A stretch of 64,000 nt of DNA. It comes from Acidobacteriota bacterium (lineage in GTDB: Bacteria > Acidobacteriota > Blastocatellia > RBC074). The translations under genes were made by a program, and so were the position numbers. Positions 31,114-38,548 of this stretch are shown in pieces. The DNA lies in contig JACPYM010000064.1 of NCBI GenBank assembly GCA_016196035.1, forward strand, positions 164,107 through 228,106, given 5' to 3'. How positions within the stretch are numbered: position 1 is the stretch's first letter; every line of letters begins with the position of its first letter. The notes below the pieces were generated by a model. The model worked only from the letters and a program-made list of their open reading frames with translations, searched no databases and was not told the DNA's origin.

Positions 31114-31668
31114 TTGCCGACAGACGTAACCCAATTGTTGTTGGATTGGAACGCGGGCGATCAGGCTGCGCTCGCCGAACTCATGCCGCTCGTCTATGCC
31201 GAGTTGCGCCAAATTGCCGCGCGGCAGTTGCGCCGCGAACGCCACGAGCACACTTTGCAACCGACGGCGTTGGTGCACGAAGCCTGGCTGCGGCTCGTCC
31301 AGACCAAGCGCCTGACGTGGCAAAACCGGGCGCACTTTTTGGGTGTGGCGGCGGAGCTAATGCGCCGCATCTTGGTGGATCATGCGCGGCGGCGCAGCGC
31401 AGGCATACGCGGTGGCGGCGAAACCCGCTTGGCGTTGGATGAAGCCTTGGACGTAGCTCAGCCGCGCGAGGTCGCGCTGTTGGCGCTCGATGATGCGCTG
31501 ACCAGTCTGGCCGCGCTCGATCCGCGCCAGAGCCGGATTGTTGAATTGAAATACTTCGGCGGTTTGGAAATAGACGAAATCGCTGAAGTCCTCGGGATTT
31601 CACCCGCCACAGTCAAACGCGATTGGCAATGGGCGCGCGCCTGGTTGCACCGTGAAATTAGCCGGTAG
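31114..31668 (+). CDS. ECF-type RNA polymerase sigma factor
   Basis: The product is about 184 residues if it starts at the TTG at 31114, preceded by AAGGGAGAGG; the frame is open back to an ATG at 31012, but that part lacks similarity and would add 34 residues. Region 2 covers ALAELMPLVYAELRQIAARQ and TALVHEAWLRLVQ, region 4 covers LDPRQSRIVELKYFGGLEI and the helix-turn-helix ISPATVKRDWQWARAWL. This is the acidobacterial/planctomycete ECF subfamily usually encoded next to a Ser/Thr kinase, and here a kinase begins 22 bp after the stop. Phosphorylation or sequestration by the kinase partner is the inferred control. Confidence 0.88.
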   Translation: MPTDVTQLLLDWNAGDQAALAELMPLVYAELRQIAARQLRRERHEHTLQPTALVHEAWLRLVQTKRLTWQNRAHFLGVAAELMRRILVDHARRRSAGIRGGGETRLALDEALDVAQPREVALLALDDALTSLAALDPRQSRIVELKYFGGLEIDEIAEVLGISPATVKRDWQWARAWLHREISR

Positions 31669-31690
31669 CGCCAGCAAGCAGAAAGGCTCA

Positions 31691-34345
31691 ATGAAAGAAC
31701 GTTACCACCAACTCAAAGAGCTATTTCAAGCCGCCCTGGAACGCACGCCAGCGGAACGCACAGCCTTCCTTGTTGCGGCTTGCCAAGCGGATCAGACGTT
31801 GCGCGCCGAAGTGAATGAGTTGCTCGCCGCCAACGAACAGACCAGTTACATTGACGCCGCTGCGTTATTGCAAGAGGCGCTCGACGATGCCACGTTGCCG
31901 CTCAGTAGCACCGCTGACTCAATGGTCGGTCAACAACTCGGCCCCTATCGCATCTTGCGCGAAATTGGGCACGGCGGCATGGGATCGGTTTACCTGGCGG
32001 AGCGCGATGACAAGCAGTTCAAAAAACAGGTGGCGGTCAAACTCTTGCGGGTCGGTTCTTCCATGCAAGCCCAGCACAGCGAATTGATCGTGCGCCGCTT
32101 CCGGCAGGAACGGCAGATTCTCGCCTCGCTTGAACATCCGAATATCGCGCGCTTGCTCGATGGCGGTGCGACGCCAGCAGGGCTGCCTTACCTGGTGCTC
32201 GAATACGTCGAAGGCCAGCCGCTGGATGAATACTGCGACGGCCAACAGCTATCACTGCGCGAACGGTTGCAACTCTTCCGCACGGTCTGCTCAGCAGTGC
32301 ATTACGCCCATCAAAACCTGGTCGTGCATCGCGACCTCAAACCCAGCAACATACTCATCACTCAAGCGGGCACGCCAAAGCTGCTCGATTTCGGCATCGC
32401 CAAAATCCTCAATCCCGAAAGCTTTGACCAAACGATTGATCAAACGCTGCCCTCGGTGCGTCTGATGACGCCCGCCTATGCCAGCCCCGAACAGGTGCGC
32501 GGCGAGGCGATCACGACCGCCAGCGATGTTTATGCCCTCGGCGTCGTGCTTTACGAATTACTGACCGGCCATCGGCCTTATCAGCTTGCGGTACATTCGC
32601 TGCACGAGACGGCGCGCGTGATTTGCGAAACGGAACCACCCAAACCCAGCGCCATCGTGACGCGCGCCGAAGTCATCACCGGCAGCGATGGCCGTGAACG
32701 GGCCACCATCACGCCTGCCGAAGTCGGTCGCGCGCGTCAGGAAGCGCCGGAGAGATTGTGCCGCCAGTTGGCCGGGGATTTGGACAACATCGTGCTGATG
32801 GCGCTGCGCAAAGAACCGCAGCGGCGTTACGCCTCGGTCGAACAATTCAGCGAAGACATCCAACGTCACTTCGACGGTTTGCCGGTGCGCGCCAGCCGCG
32901 ACACTTTCGCCTATCGCAGCGCCAAATTCATGCGGCGCAACCGGGCGGGCGTAGCGGCGGCGGCGCTGGTGACTCTTTCCTTGATTGCCGGAATCATCAC
33001 GACCGCCTGGCAAGCGCGTGTGGCCCGCGCCGAACGGGTCAAAGCCGAACAACGCTTCAACGACGTGCGCAAGCTGGCGCACACCGTCGTTTTTGAATTG
33101 CACGACGCCATCGAAACTTTGCCCGGCTCAACGCCCGCGCGCGCTTTGCTCGTGCAACGTTCAATTGAATATCTCGACAGCCTCGCCCGCGAAGCCGCGA
33201 GCGATGTTGCGCTGCAACGCGAACTCGCCACAGCGTATGAAAGAATCGGCGACCTACAGGGCAATCCCTATCGCGCCAATCTCGGCAACGGCCAGGGCGC
33301 GCTGCAAAGTTATCGCCAGGCCTTGGCTTTGCGCGAAGCCGTCCTGCAAAAAAATCCGCGTGACGCGGCGGCGCAACTTGATCTGGCCGATAGCCTGCTC
33401 AAACTCTGCGGCGCGGTCGAATATGCCGAAGGCGCGGACGCCGCGTTGAAACTGGGGCAGCGCGCTTTGGGACTTTGCAACGGCGCATTGCAAACGCAAC
33501 CCGCCAGCGAACGTGGCCGCCAACTGTTGGCGAGCAGTCACGAAACCGTCGGCAATGCCTTGCGCGCGAACAAAAATTTCGACGGCGCGCTGGCCAACTA
33601 TGGCAAGAGCCTGTCGGGCTTTGAGGCGCTCTTTCAAACGGCGACTGCACCTGCCGACAAAGCCAGATACCAGCGGAACCTGGCGATCAACTTGCGCAAA
33701 TACGGCGATGTCGAATGGATGCGCGGCCAGCAGCAAGCGGGCCTGGCGCTGGCGTTGCGTGCGTTGGAACAGTTCACCGCCCTCGCGCAAGCCGAACCGA
33801 ACAACGCGCAGGCGCAATTCGCGCTCTCGGCGCAACATACTTCCCTTGGCAATTATTACTGGGAGGCCAAAGACTTGCCGCAAGCCGAAGCACATTACCG
33901 CCAAGGGCTGCAACTGGATGAGCTTTGCGTCAGGAACGATCCCAACAACGTGCAGATGCGGCGCAGCCTGATCGTCAACAGCCAAAATGTCGGCTATACG
34001 CTGGCACAACAGGGCCACGTCGCCCAGGCGCAACCTTACTGCGACAAGGCGCTCACCGAATTAGCGGCGTTGCTCAAAACCAACGCGACCGCGCCCGGCT
34101 TGCTCAATATGGCGAAGGAGATTTACGGCTACGACGGCGAAGTCAACGTCCTCTGCGCGGAACGGCGCGGCGTGACAAGGGCAGAGAGCCAGCGCTATTG
34201 GCAAGCTGCGCTCAAAAGCTATCAACGCAGCCTGGACTTGTTGCAACAACTCAAAGAAAAGGGACTGGTGCGGCAAGTTGACGCGCAACAAGAGGCGTCC
34301 TTGCAAAGTGAAATTGCCAAATGCAAAAGCCAACTCGAGCGTTGA
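31691..34345 (+). CDS. Ser/Thr protein kinase with C-terminal TPR domain (ECF-linked)
   Basis: 884 residues from the ATG at 31691 (AGAAAGG upstream; an in-frame ATG at 31652 would overlap the sigma gene). The N-terminus has a short helical region (YHQLKELFQAALERTP) usual in ECF-linked kinases. The kinase domain spans about residues 85-400: glycine loop GHGGMGSVY, lysine in VAVKLL, HRDLKPSN, DFGIAK and APE-like SPEQ. A membrane segment follows at about 420-440 (AAALVTLSLIAGIITTAW). The rest is TPR-type helical repeats. It probably senses a signal outside the membrane through the TPR part and phosphorylates cytoplasmic targets, with the adjacent sigma factor the obvious candidate. Confidence 0.9.
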   Translation: MKERYHQLKELFQAALERTPAERTAFLVAACQADQTLRAEVNELLAANEQTSYIDAAALLQEALDDATLPLSSTADSMVGQQLGPYRILREIGHGGMGSVYLAERDDKQFKKQVAVKLLRVGSSMQAQHSELIVRRFRQERQILASLEHPNIARLLDGGATPAGLPYLVLEYVEGQPLDEYCDGQQLSLRERLQLFRTVCSAVHYAHQNLVVHRDLKPSNILITQAGTPKLLDFGIAKILNPESFDQTIDQTLPSVRLMTPAYASPEQVRGEAITTASDVYALGVVLYELLTGHRPYQLAVHSLHETARVICETEPPKPSAIVTRAEVITGSDGRERATITPAEVGRARQEAPERLCRQLAGDLDNIVLMALRKEPQRRYASVEQFSEDIQRHFDGLPVRASRDTFAYRSAKFMRRNRAGVAAAALVTLSLIAGIITTAWQARVARAERVKAEQRFNDVRKLAHTVVFELHDAIETLPGSTPARALLVQRSIEYLDSLAREAASDVALQRELATAYERIGDLQGNPYRANLGNGQGALQSYRQALALREAVLQKNPRDAAAQLDLADSLLKLCGAVEYAEGADAALKLGQRALGLCNGALQTQPASERGRQLLASSHETVGNALRANKNFDGALANYGKSLSGFEALFQTATAPADKARYQRNLAINLRKYGDVEWMRGQQQAGLALALRALEQFTALAQAEPNNAQAQFALSAQHTSLGNYYWEAKDLPQAEAHYRQGLQLDELCVRNDPNNVQMRRSLIVNSQNVGYTLAQQGHVAQAQPYCDKALTELAALLKTNATAPGLLNMAKEIYGYDGEVNVLCAERRGVTRAESQRYWQAALKSYQRSLDLLQQLKEKGLVRQVDAQQEASLQSEIAKCKSQLER

Positions 34346-34347
34346 GG

Positions 34348-34508
34348 GCGACGTTGGCGCCGAAGCGGATCAGCGAAATTTTGTCGGCGGATTCGGAGAG
34401 GACATAGAGGAGATAGTCTTGCGTGGGCGACTGTTGTGCAAAGCTTGAAGTCGTAAAGGCGAGCAAAGTCCAACCAATGAGAGCAATGGATGAGTAGAAC
34501 TTCTGCAT
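34348..34508 (-). pseudogene. 5' stump of a secreted-protein gene
   Basis: On the minus strand an ATG at 34508 with a strong GGAGGGAAATAG site begins a classic signal peptide (IALIGWTLLAFTTSSFAQQ) followed by DYLLYVLSESADKISLIRF. This is the start of an exported protein, possibly of the YVTN/beta-propeller type, but similarity ends near residue 53, at the stop codon of the convergent kinase gene. The frame then reads on antisense through the kinase 3' end. The remainder of the gene is missing, so I read it as a truncated remnant left by a rearrangement. Confidence 0.6.
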
Positions 34509-34694
34509 AACTATTTCCCTCCTGGGGTGATTGCGATAAGGTAGGGCTATGTTGCCAAGCGGACCGCGACTGAGCAAGTATTTATGCTGTAATGCCCTTT
34601 GGTAAACGAGAATGGTGCTGGAAGCAATCGGCCTAATGCCCAGTTAAGAGCCGGTCGCTTGGATTCCAAGTTGCCGATGATGGAAGGAAACACA

Positions 34695-35423
34695 ATGAAC
34701 AAAAAAACTATGACTGCCAAAAAGAGAATACCCGTTGGTCCAAACATCGTTCGCGCTTGGTTCGATACGGTAATCAATCCGCTTTTACAAGCCTTTGAAC
34801 AGGAGCAGGAATTTCTCACTCGGCAAAATTGGAGTTGGCGTTATCTGCCGCAACAACTGGAATTCTTCCGGCACACGCAGGCATATCTCGACACCTGGAT
34901 GCGCGGTAATGCGGAGCAGTTTTTTGATTTTCACCAGGAAATCAAATCAGCCGCCGCTGAACACGATGAAGCGGTGGATTGGTTAGCCGATGCCTGCCGA
35001 CAGTTACATGACACGCTGATCCAGAGTGCTGCCTTACAGACTATTTACCAAAAGACCACGACGCCAGAGTCGCTGGCTGAACTGGGAGTCAAACTGACCG
35101 ACCTTTTCGGCGGCTACCCGCTGGAAAATCATCTTGCTTCGCTGGCGCAGCATATCGTCAACAATCTTGGTGAACTACAGAGTTACTACACAACCTCCCC
35201 GCTTTGGAATCGCCATCGAGATGAGTTCCTAGCAGTGCTCAAAGACGCTTCAATCAAGCCCCATTATGAGGCAACGTGCCAGCGGGGAGCCGCCTTACGC
35301 CTAGCAACAAGCAAACTCGTCGAACTACTAAAAAACTGCCGCCTAACTCTTTCGCTGGAATACGATGTTCCGTATTTTGAGGCAAGAGAGTATAACGCCA
35401 TCCCAGCCCTACAGAGGTTTTGA
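34695..35423 (+). CDS. Unknown helical protein paired with a PIN nuclease
   Basis: 242 residues from the ATG at 34695 (GGAAGGAAA upstream; the open frame extends upstream without support). I do not recognise a family. The sequence is largely helical and rich in Leu, Gln and His (LLQAFEQEQEFL, WRYLPQQLEFFRHTQAYLD), without signal peptide or transmembrane segment. The stop TGA overlaps the ATG of the following PIN-domain gene by one base, so the two are translationally coupled. It is much larger than a usual VapB-type antitoxin and lacks an obvious DNA-binding N-terminus. GC content is visibly lower than in the flanks, suggesting transfer. Confidence 0.75.
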   Translation: MNKKTMTAKKRIPVGPNIVRAWFDTVINPLLQAFEQEQEFLTRQNWSWRYLPQQLEFFRHTQAYLDTWMRGNAEQFFDFHQEIKSAAAEHDEAVDWLADACRQLHDTLIQSAALQTIYQKTTTPESLAELGVKLTDLFGGYPLENHLASLAQHIVNNLGELQSYYTTSPLWNRHRDEFLAVLKDASIKPHYEATCQRGAALRLATSKLVELLKNCRLTLSLEYDVPYFEAREYNAIPALQRF

Positions 35424-35983
35424 TGAAGCACAACCCTCTCCCTATTCAAAAAGCAGTCATTGATACTGGCCCGCTTTTTACCGTTCTTGTCCTGAACTTT
35501 GTCCAACGTACACAGTATCCCGCACAAAAACGCCAAAATTTGCTGAGAGGTGCAGGACTTGATTGGTACCTTCTGGAGAGCCCCACGCGGCAAGAAAATT
35601 ACTTACGGCTGTTTGCAAGCATTCCGGTGATGCTCACGACTTCACACGTTATCGGTGAATTACAAGGGCAGCAAAAGCGCATCAAGTCTCACGATCAAAG
35701 TTTATATGGAGCAGATTTGCGCAATTTCTGGTTATGTTCAATGGAGTTGTTGCAACAGAAAAACCTGAATGAACGCTTGCTCCGGCTGCTGGATTTATAT
35801 GCCCAGAACAGCTTACAACAAGCAGTCTGCGAAATTGGGCCGACCGACACGGCATTGATTGAGTTGGCGCGGCAGGAAAACTGCGTACTGCTGACAGACG
35901 ATGATAGAACGCTGGCACCACTGGCGCGGGCTAACAACGTGAAATATCTGTTAGTGAAACCTCTGCTTGACGAAACAATTTGA
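35423..35983 (+). CDS. PIN-domain protein (putative ribonuclease)
   Basis: 186 residues from the ATG at 35423. PIN-like features: an N-terminal strand and acidic site VIDTGPLFTV, a central acidic/helical part, and near the C-terminus PTDTALIELARQENCVLLTD with DDDRTLAPLA, matching the conserved acidic residues that bind metal in PIN nucleases. The length is longer than a VapC toxin (about 130). It is coupled to the unknown gene upstream. By context it may be an RNase effector or toxin; this is inference. The base composition is AT-richer than the neighbouring enoyl-CoA hydratase gene, which starts 17 bp downstream. Confidence 0.8.
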   Translation: MKHNPLPIQKAVIDTGPLFTVLVLNFVQRTQYPAQKRQNLLRGAGLDWYLLESPTRQENYLRLFASIPVMLTTSHVIGELQGQQKRIKSHDQSLYGADLRNFWLCSMELLQQKNLNERLLRLLDLYAQNSLQQAVCEIGPTDTALIELARQENCVLLTDDDRTLAPLARANNVKYLLVKPLLDETI

Positions 35984-35999
35984 ACCAATGAGGCAAGTC

Positions 36000-36812
36000 A
36001 TGAGCACTTCATACGAACACCTGCTAATCGAAACCACGCCCGAAGGCGTCCACACCATCACGCTCAATCGCCCCGACAAACTGAACGCGGTGAACCTGCA
36101 ACTCGCCGCAGAGTTGCCGCACGCGCTCAACGCCGCCAGCGCGGACGATGCCGTGCGCGTGGTCGTCATCACCGGTGCGGGGCGCGGCTTTTGCGCGGGT
36201 TTGGAATTGTCGCCCGCCAACGTCGCCGCGATGCGCGAAGCGGGCAACAAGACGCGCCACGAACGGCTGGACGATTTGCATTGGGTGGGACGCTGGGTGC
36301 TGGCCGTGACGGGTTGCGACAAGCCTGTCATCGCCGCGATCAATGGCCCGGTGATCGGGGCAGGTTGCGGGTTGACGCTGGCTTGCGACATTCGGTTGTT
36401 GAGCGAGGCGGCAGTAATCAGCACGGGCTACACGCGCATCGCGCTCTGCCCGGATGCGGGCGTGAGTTACTTCCTGCCGCGTCTGGTTGGTTGGTCGCGC
36501 GCAGCGGAATTGATTTTGACCGCGCGCGACATCAAACCCGAAGAGGCCGAGCGCATCGGTTTGGTCAGCCGCGTCTTGCCTGCCGAAAACTTTGCGGCGG
36601 GCGTGGCCGAATACGCCAAACAATTGGCCGCCGGGCCGCCGCTGGCGCTGACGTTGTCGAAGCGGCTCTTGCTGGCTTCGATGGATTCGGACTTGCGCAA
36701 TCACTTGCGGCGCGAGATCAACGGCATCATGCAATGCCTGGCGAGCGCAGACACCAAAGAGGCAATGCAGGCGTTTGGCGAAAAGCGGCGGCCTGTGTTT
36801 AACGGGCACTGA
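36000..36812 (+). CDS. Enoyl-CoA hydratase/isomerase family protein
   Basis: 270 residues from the ATG at 36000 (GAGG seven bases upstream). Crotonase-fold signatures: TITLNRPDKLNAVN near the N-terminus, the oxyanion-hole motif VITGAGRGFCAGLEL, and AAINGPVIGAGCGLTLACDIR in the second oxyanion region. It acts on acyl-CoA thioesters, most likely as a hydratase in fatty acid or amino acid degradation; the exact substrate cannot be read. It starts just downstream of the PIN gene and is followed by a CCACGAAG hairpin. Confidence 0.9.
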   Translation: MSTSYEHLLIETTPEGVHTITLNRPDKLNAVNLQLAAELPHALNAASADDAVRVVVITGAGRGFCAGLELSPANVAAMREAGNKTRHERLDDLHWVGRWVLAVTGCDKPVIAAINGPVIGAGCGLTLACDIRLLSEAAVISTGYTRIALCPDAGVSYFLPRLVGWSRAAELILTARDIKPEEAERIGLVSRVLPAENFAAGVAEYAKQLAAGPPLALTLSKRLLLASMDSDLRNHLRREINGIMQCLASADTKEAMQAFGEKRRPVFNGH

Positions 36813-36820
36813 TGTTTTGC

Positions 36821-36890
36821 CCACGAAGGCACACGAAGAAGACACGAAGTTATTTGCTTGTCTTCGTGTCTTCTTCGTGTGCTTTCGTGG
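36821..36890. repeat. CCACGAAG hairpin repeat
   Basis: Arms of 29 bp at 36821-36849 and 36862-36890 (CCACGAAGGCACACGAAGAA...) match inverted with one mismatch around a 12-nt loop. A related hairpin lies at 43645. Confidence 0.8.
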
Positions 36891-36911
36891 AGGACAGTTT
36901 TGGGAGAAAGA

Positions 36912-37331
36912 ATGTCAGCACCGGAAATAGAGACGGGTTTGGCGCGTTGGCACGAGTGCGTGGCGAGCGGCGACATGGCGAAGCTGGACGAATTGACAGC
37001 CGACAACGTCATCTTTCGTTCGCCCTTTTTGTGGAAGCCGAAACCGGGCAAAGCGATGCTGAAACTCGTGCTGAACGCAGCCTCACAAATATTCGAGGAT
37101 TTCGCCTATCACCGCCAGATGACCGATGGCACGTCGTGGACGCTCGAATTCAGCGCGCACATCGGCGCCATCGAGTTGAAGGGTGTGGACATCATTCGCT
37201 TCAATGACGCAGGCCAGATCGAAGAATTCGAGGTGCTGATCCGCCCGGCCAAGGGCTTGCAGGCGCTGGGCGAGGCGATGGCACGCAAGCTGGCCGAACA
37301 AGGCATGTGGGAGCAATTCGCGCAAGGATAA
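36912..37331 (+). CDS. NTF2-like / SnoaL-like small protein
   Basis: 139 residues from the ATG at 36912 with GGGAGAAAG upstream. The pattern of an N-terminal helix (LARWHECVASGDMAKLDEL), TADNVIFRSPF, and later strands GVDIIRFNDAGQIEEFEVLI fits the NTF2-like cone fold seen in SnoaL-type proteins. Such folds serve as small isomerases or ligand-binding proteins; no specific function can be assigned. It is followed eight bases later by the inositol-phosphatase-like gene, probably one operon. Confidence 0.8.
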   Translation: MSAPEIETGLARWHECVASGDMAKLDELTADNVIFRSPFLWKPKPGKAMLKLVLNAASQIFEDFAYHRQMTDGTSWTLEFSAHIGAIELKGVDIIRFNDAGQIEEFEVLIRPAKGLQALGEAMARKLAEQGMWEQFAQG

Positions 37332-37338
37332 ACAACGA

Positions 37339-38355
37339 ATGCTGAATCAAGCGGAAGAGTTGCGCACGCGGTTGTTGCGCGTAGGCGAAACGGTGCGCGA
37401 TCACGTGCTGGCCGAATTGCGGCGGCAATCCACCGAGGCGCTGTCGGAAGTCGCGTTTGAAACGGCGGCGGACAAAATCTACGTCATTGACCGCTCGGTC
37501 GAAACGATTATGCTGCCCGCGCTGGTCGCCGAGATTCAGCCGCTGACTTCGTTCGCGCTGATTTGCGAAGGCGTAAATGACGAAGAGCCGCTGGCCTTCC
37601 CGGCTGGCACGCCGTTGGATGAATGCGCGGCGCGGCTGATCATTGATCCGATAGATGGCACGCGCCCGATTATGTACAACAAGCGCTCAGCCTGGTGGCT
37701 GGCCGGCCTCGCGCCGAATAAAGGCGCGGCGACCAGACTCAGCGACATCGAAATCGCCGTGCAGGTCGAAATCCCGACGACACGCGCGGCCTTAACCGAT
37801 AATCTTTGGGCGTTGCGCGGGCAAGGCGCACACGGCGAGACGCTCAATCTATTCACCAACGAACGCACGTCTTTTACGCCGCAGCCCTCACGCGCGATCA
37901 CAATCAGCGGCGGCTTTGCGTCCTTCTTTCACCCTTTTCCCGGCGGCAAAGAAGTCTTCGCGGCAATGGAAGAGGCACTGGCGCAACGCCTGATCGGCGG
38001 CTTGGAAGTCAGCAAGACGGCGCTGTTTGACGAACAGTACTTGACCACCGGCGGACAGCTTTATGAATTGATGTGCGGGCGTGATCGGCTGTTGGTGGAT
38101 GTGCGCGGGCTGCTCTATGAAAAGTTCGCGCGCGCGGGCAAGGCCACCGGCCACGCTTGTCATCCTTACGATCTGTGCACCGCCTTGATTGCCGCAGAAG
38201 CAGGCGTGTTGCTCACCGATGGGCGCGGCCAGACCTTCGACGCGCCAATGGATACGACCAGCGATGTCTCGTGGATCGGCTTTGCAAATGCGGCGATTCG
38301 CGCGGAGGTTGAGCCGGTGTTGCTTTCTTTGTTGGCGCAACACGGCTTATTTTGA
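37339..38355 (+). CDS. Inositol-monophosphatase-like phosphatase
   Basis: A 338-residue protein. The metal-binding motif IIDPIDGTRPIMY (about residue 97) is the family DPxDGT signature, and the C-terminal counterpart HPYDLCTALIAAEAGVLLTD (about 275) supplies the second metal aspartate. The upstream acidic site (FALICEGVNDEEP) also fits. It is longer than typical IMPases (~270) owing to inserts in the middle. It probably hydrolyses a phosphomonoester; the true substrate is unknown. Likely cotranscribed with the NTF2-like gene eight bases upstream. Confidence 0.82.
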   Translation: MLNQAEELRTRLLRVGETVRDHVLAELRRQSTEALSEVAFETAADKIYVIDRSVETIMLPALVAEIQPLTSFALICEGVNDEEPLAFPAGTPLDECAARLIIDPIDGTRPIMYNKRSAWWLAGLAPNKGAATRLSDIEIAVQVEIPTTRAALTDNLWALRGQGAHGETLNLFTNERTSFTPQPSRAITISGGFASFFHPFPGGKEVFAAMEEALAQRLIGGLEVSKTALFDEQYLTTGGQLYELMCGRDRLLVDVRGLLYEKFARAGKATGHACHPYDLCTALIAAEAGVLLTDGRGQTFDAPMDTTSDVSWIGFANAAIRAEVEPVLLSLLAQHGLF

Positions 38356-38366
38356 AACCGGCGCCT

Positions 38367-38514
38367 ACCCCTGGGCGCGTAGGCATCCTTGCCTGTTATA
38401 AAAGAAGGCACGCAAGCTTCCTTTCCTCTGTTTTCGCTTGGTGCGGAAGCAAGGATAAGGAACGCTGCGCGGCATTTATTTTTAGCAGGCAGAGATGCCT
38501 GCGCGCCCAGGGGT
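38367..38514. repeat. Palindromic element with ACCCCTGGGCGCG arms
   Basis: Inverted arms of about 36 bp at 38367-38402 and 38479-38514 (ACCCCTGGGCGCGTAGGCAT, a few mismatches). It contains no gene and lies just upstream of the beta-lactamase fusion gene; in-frame codons upstream of 38549 belong to this element. Confidence 0.75.
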
Positions 38515-38548
38515 GTGCGCTCTTTTGCAACTATCCTTAAAAATACCT

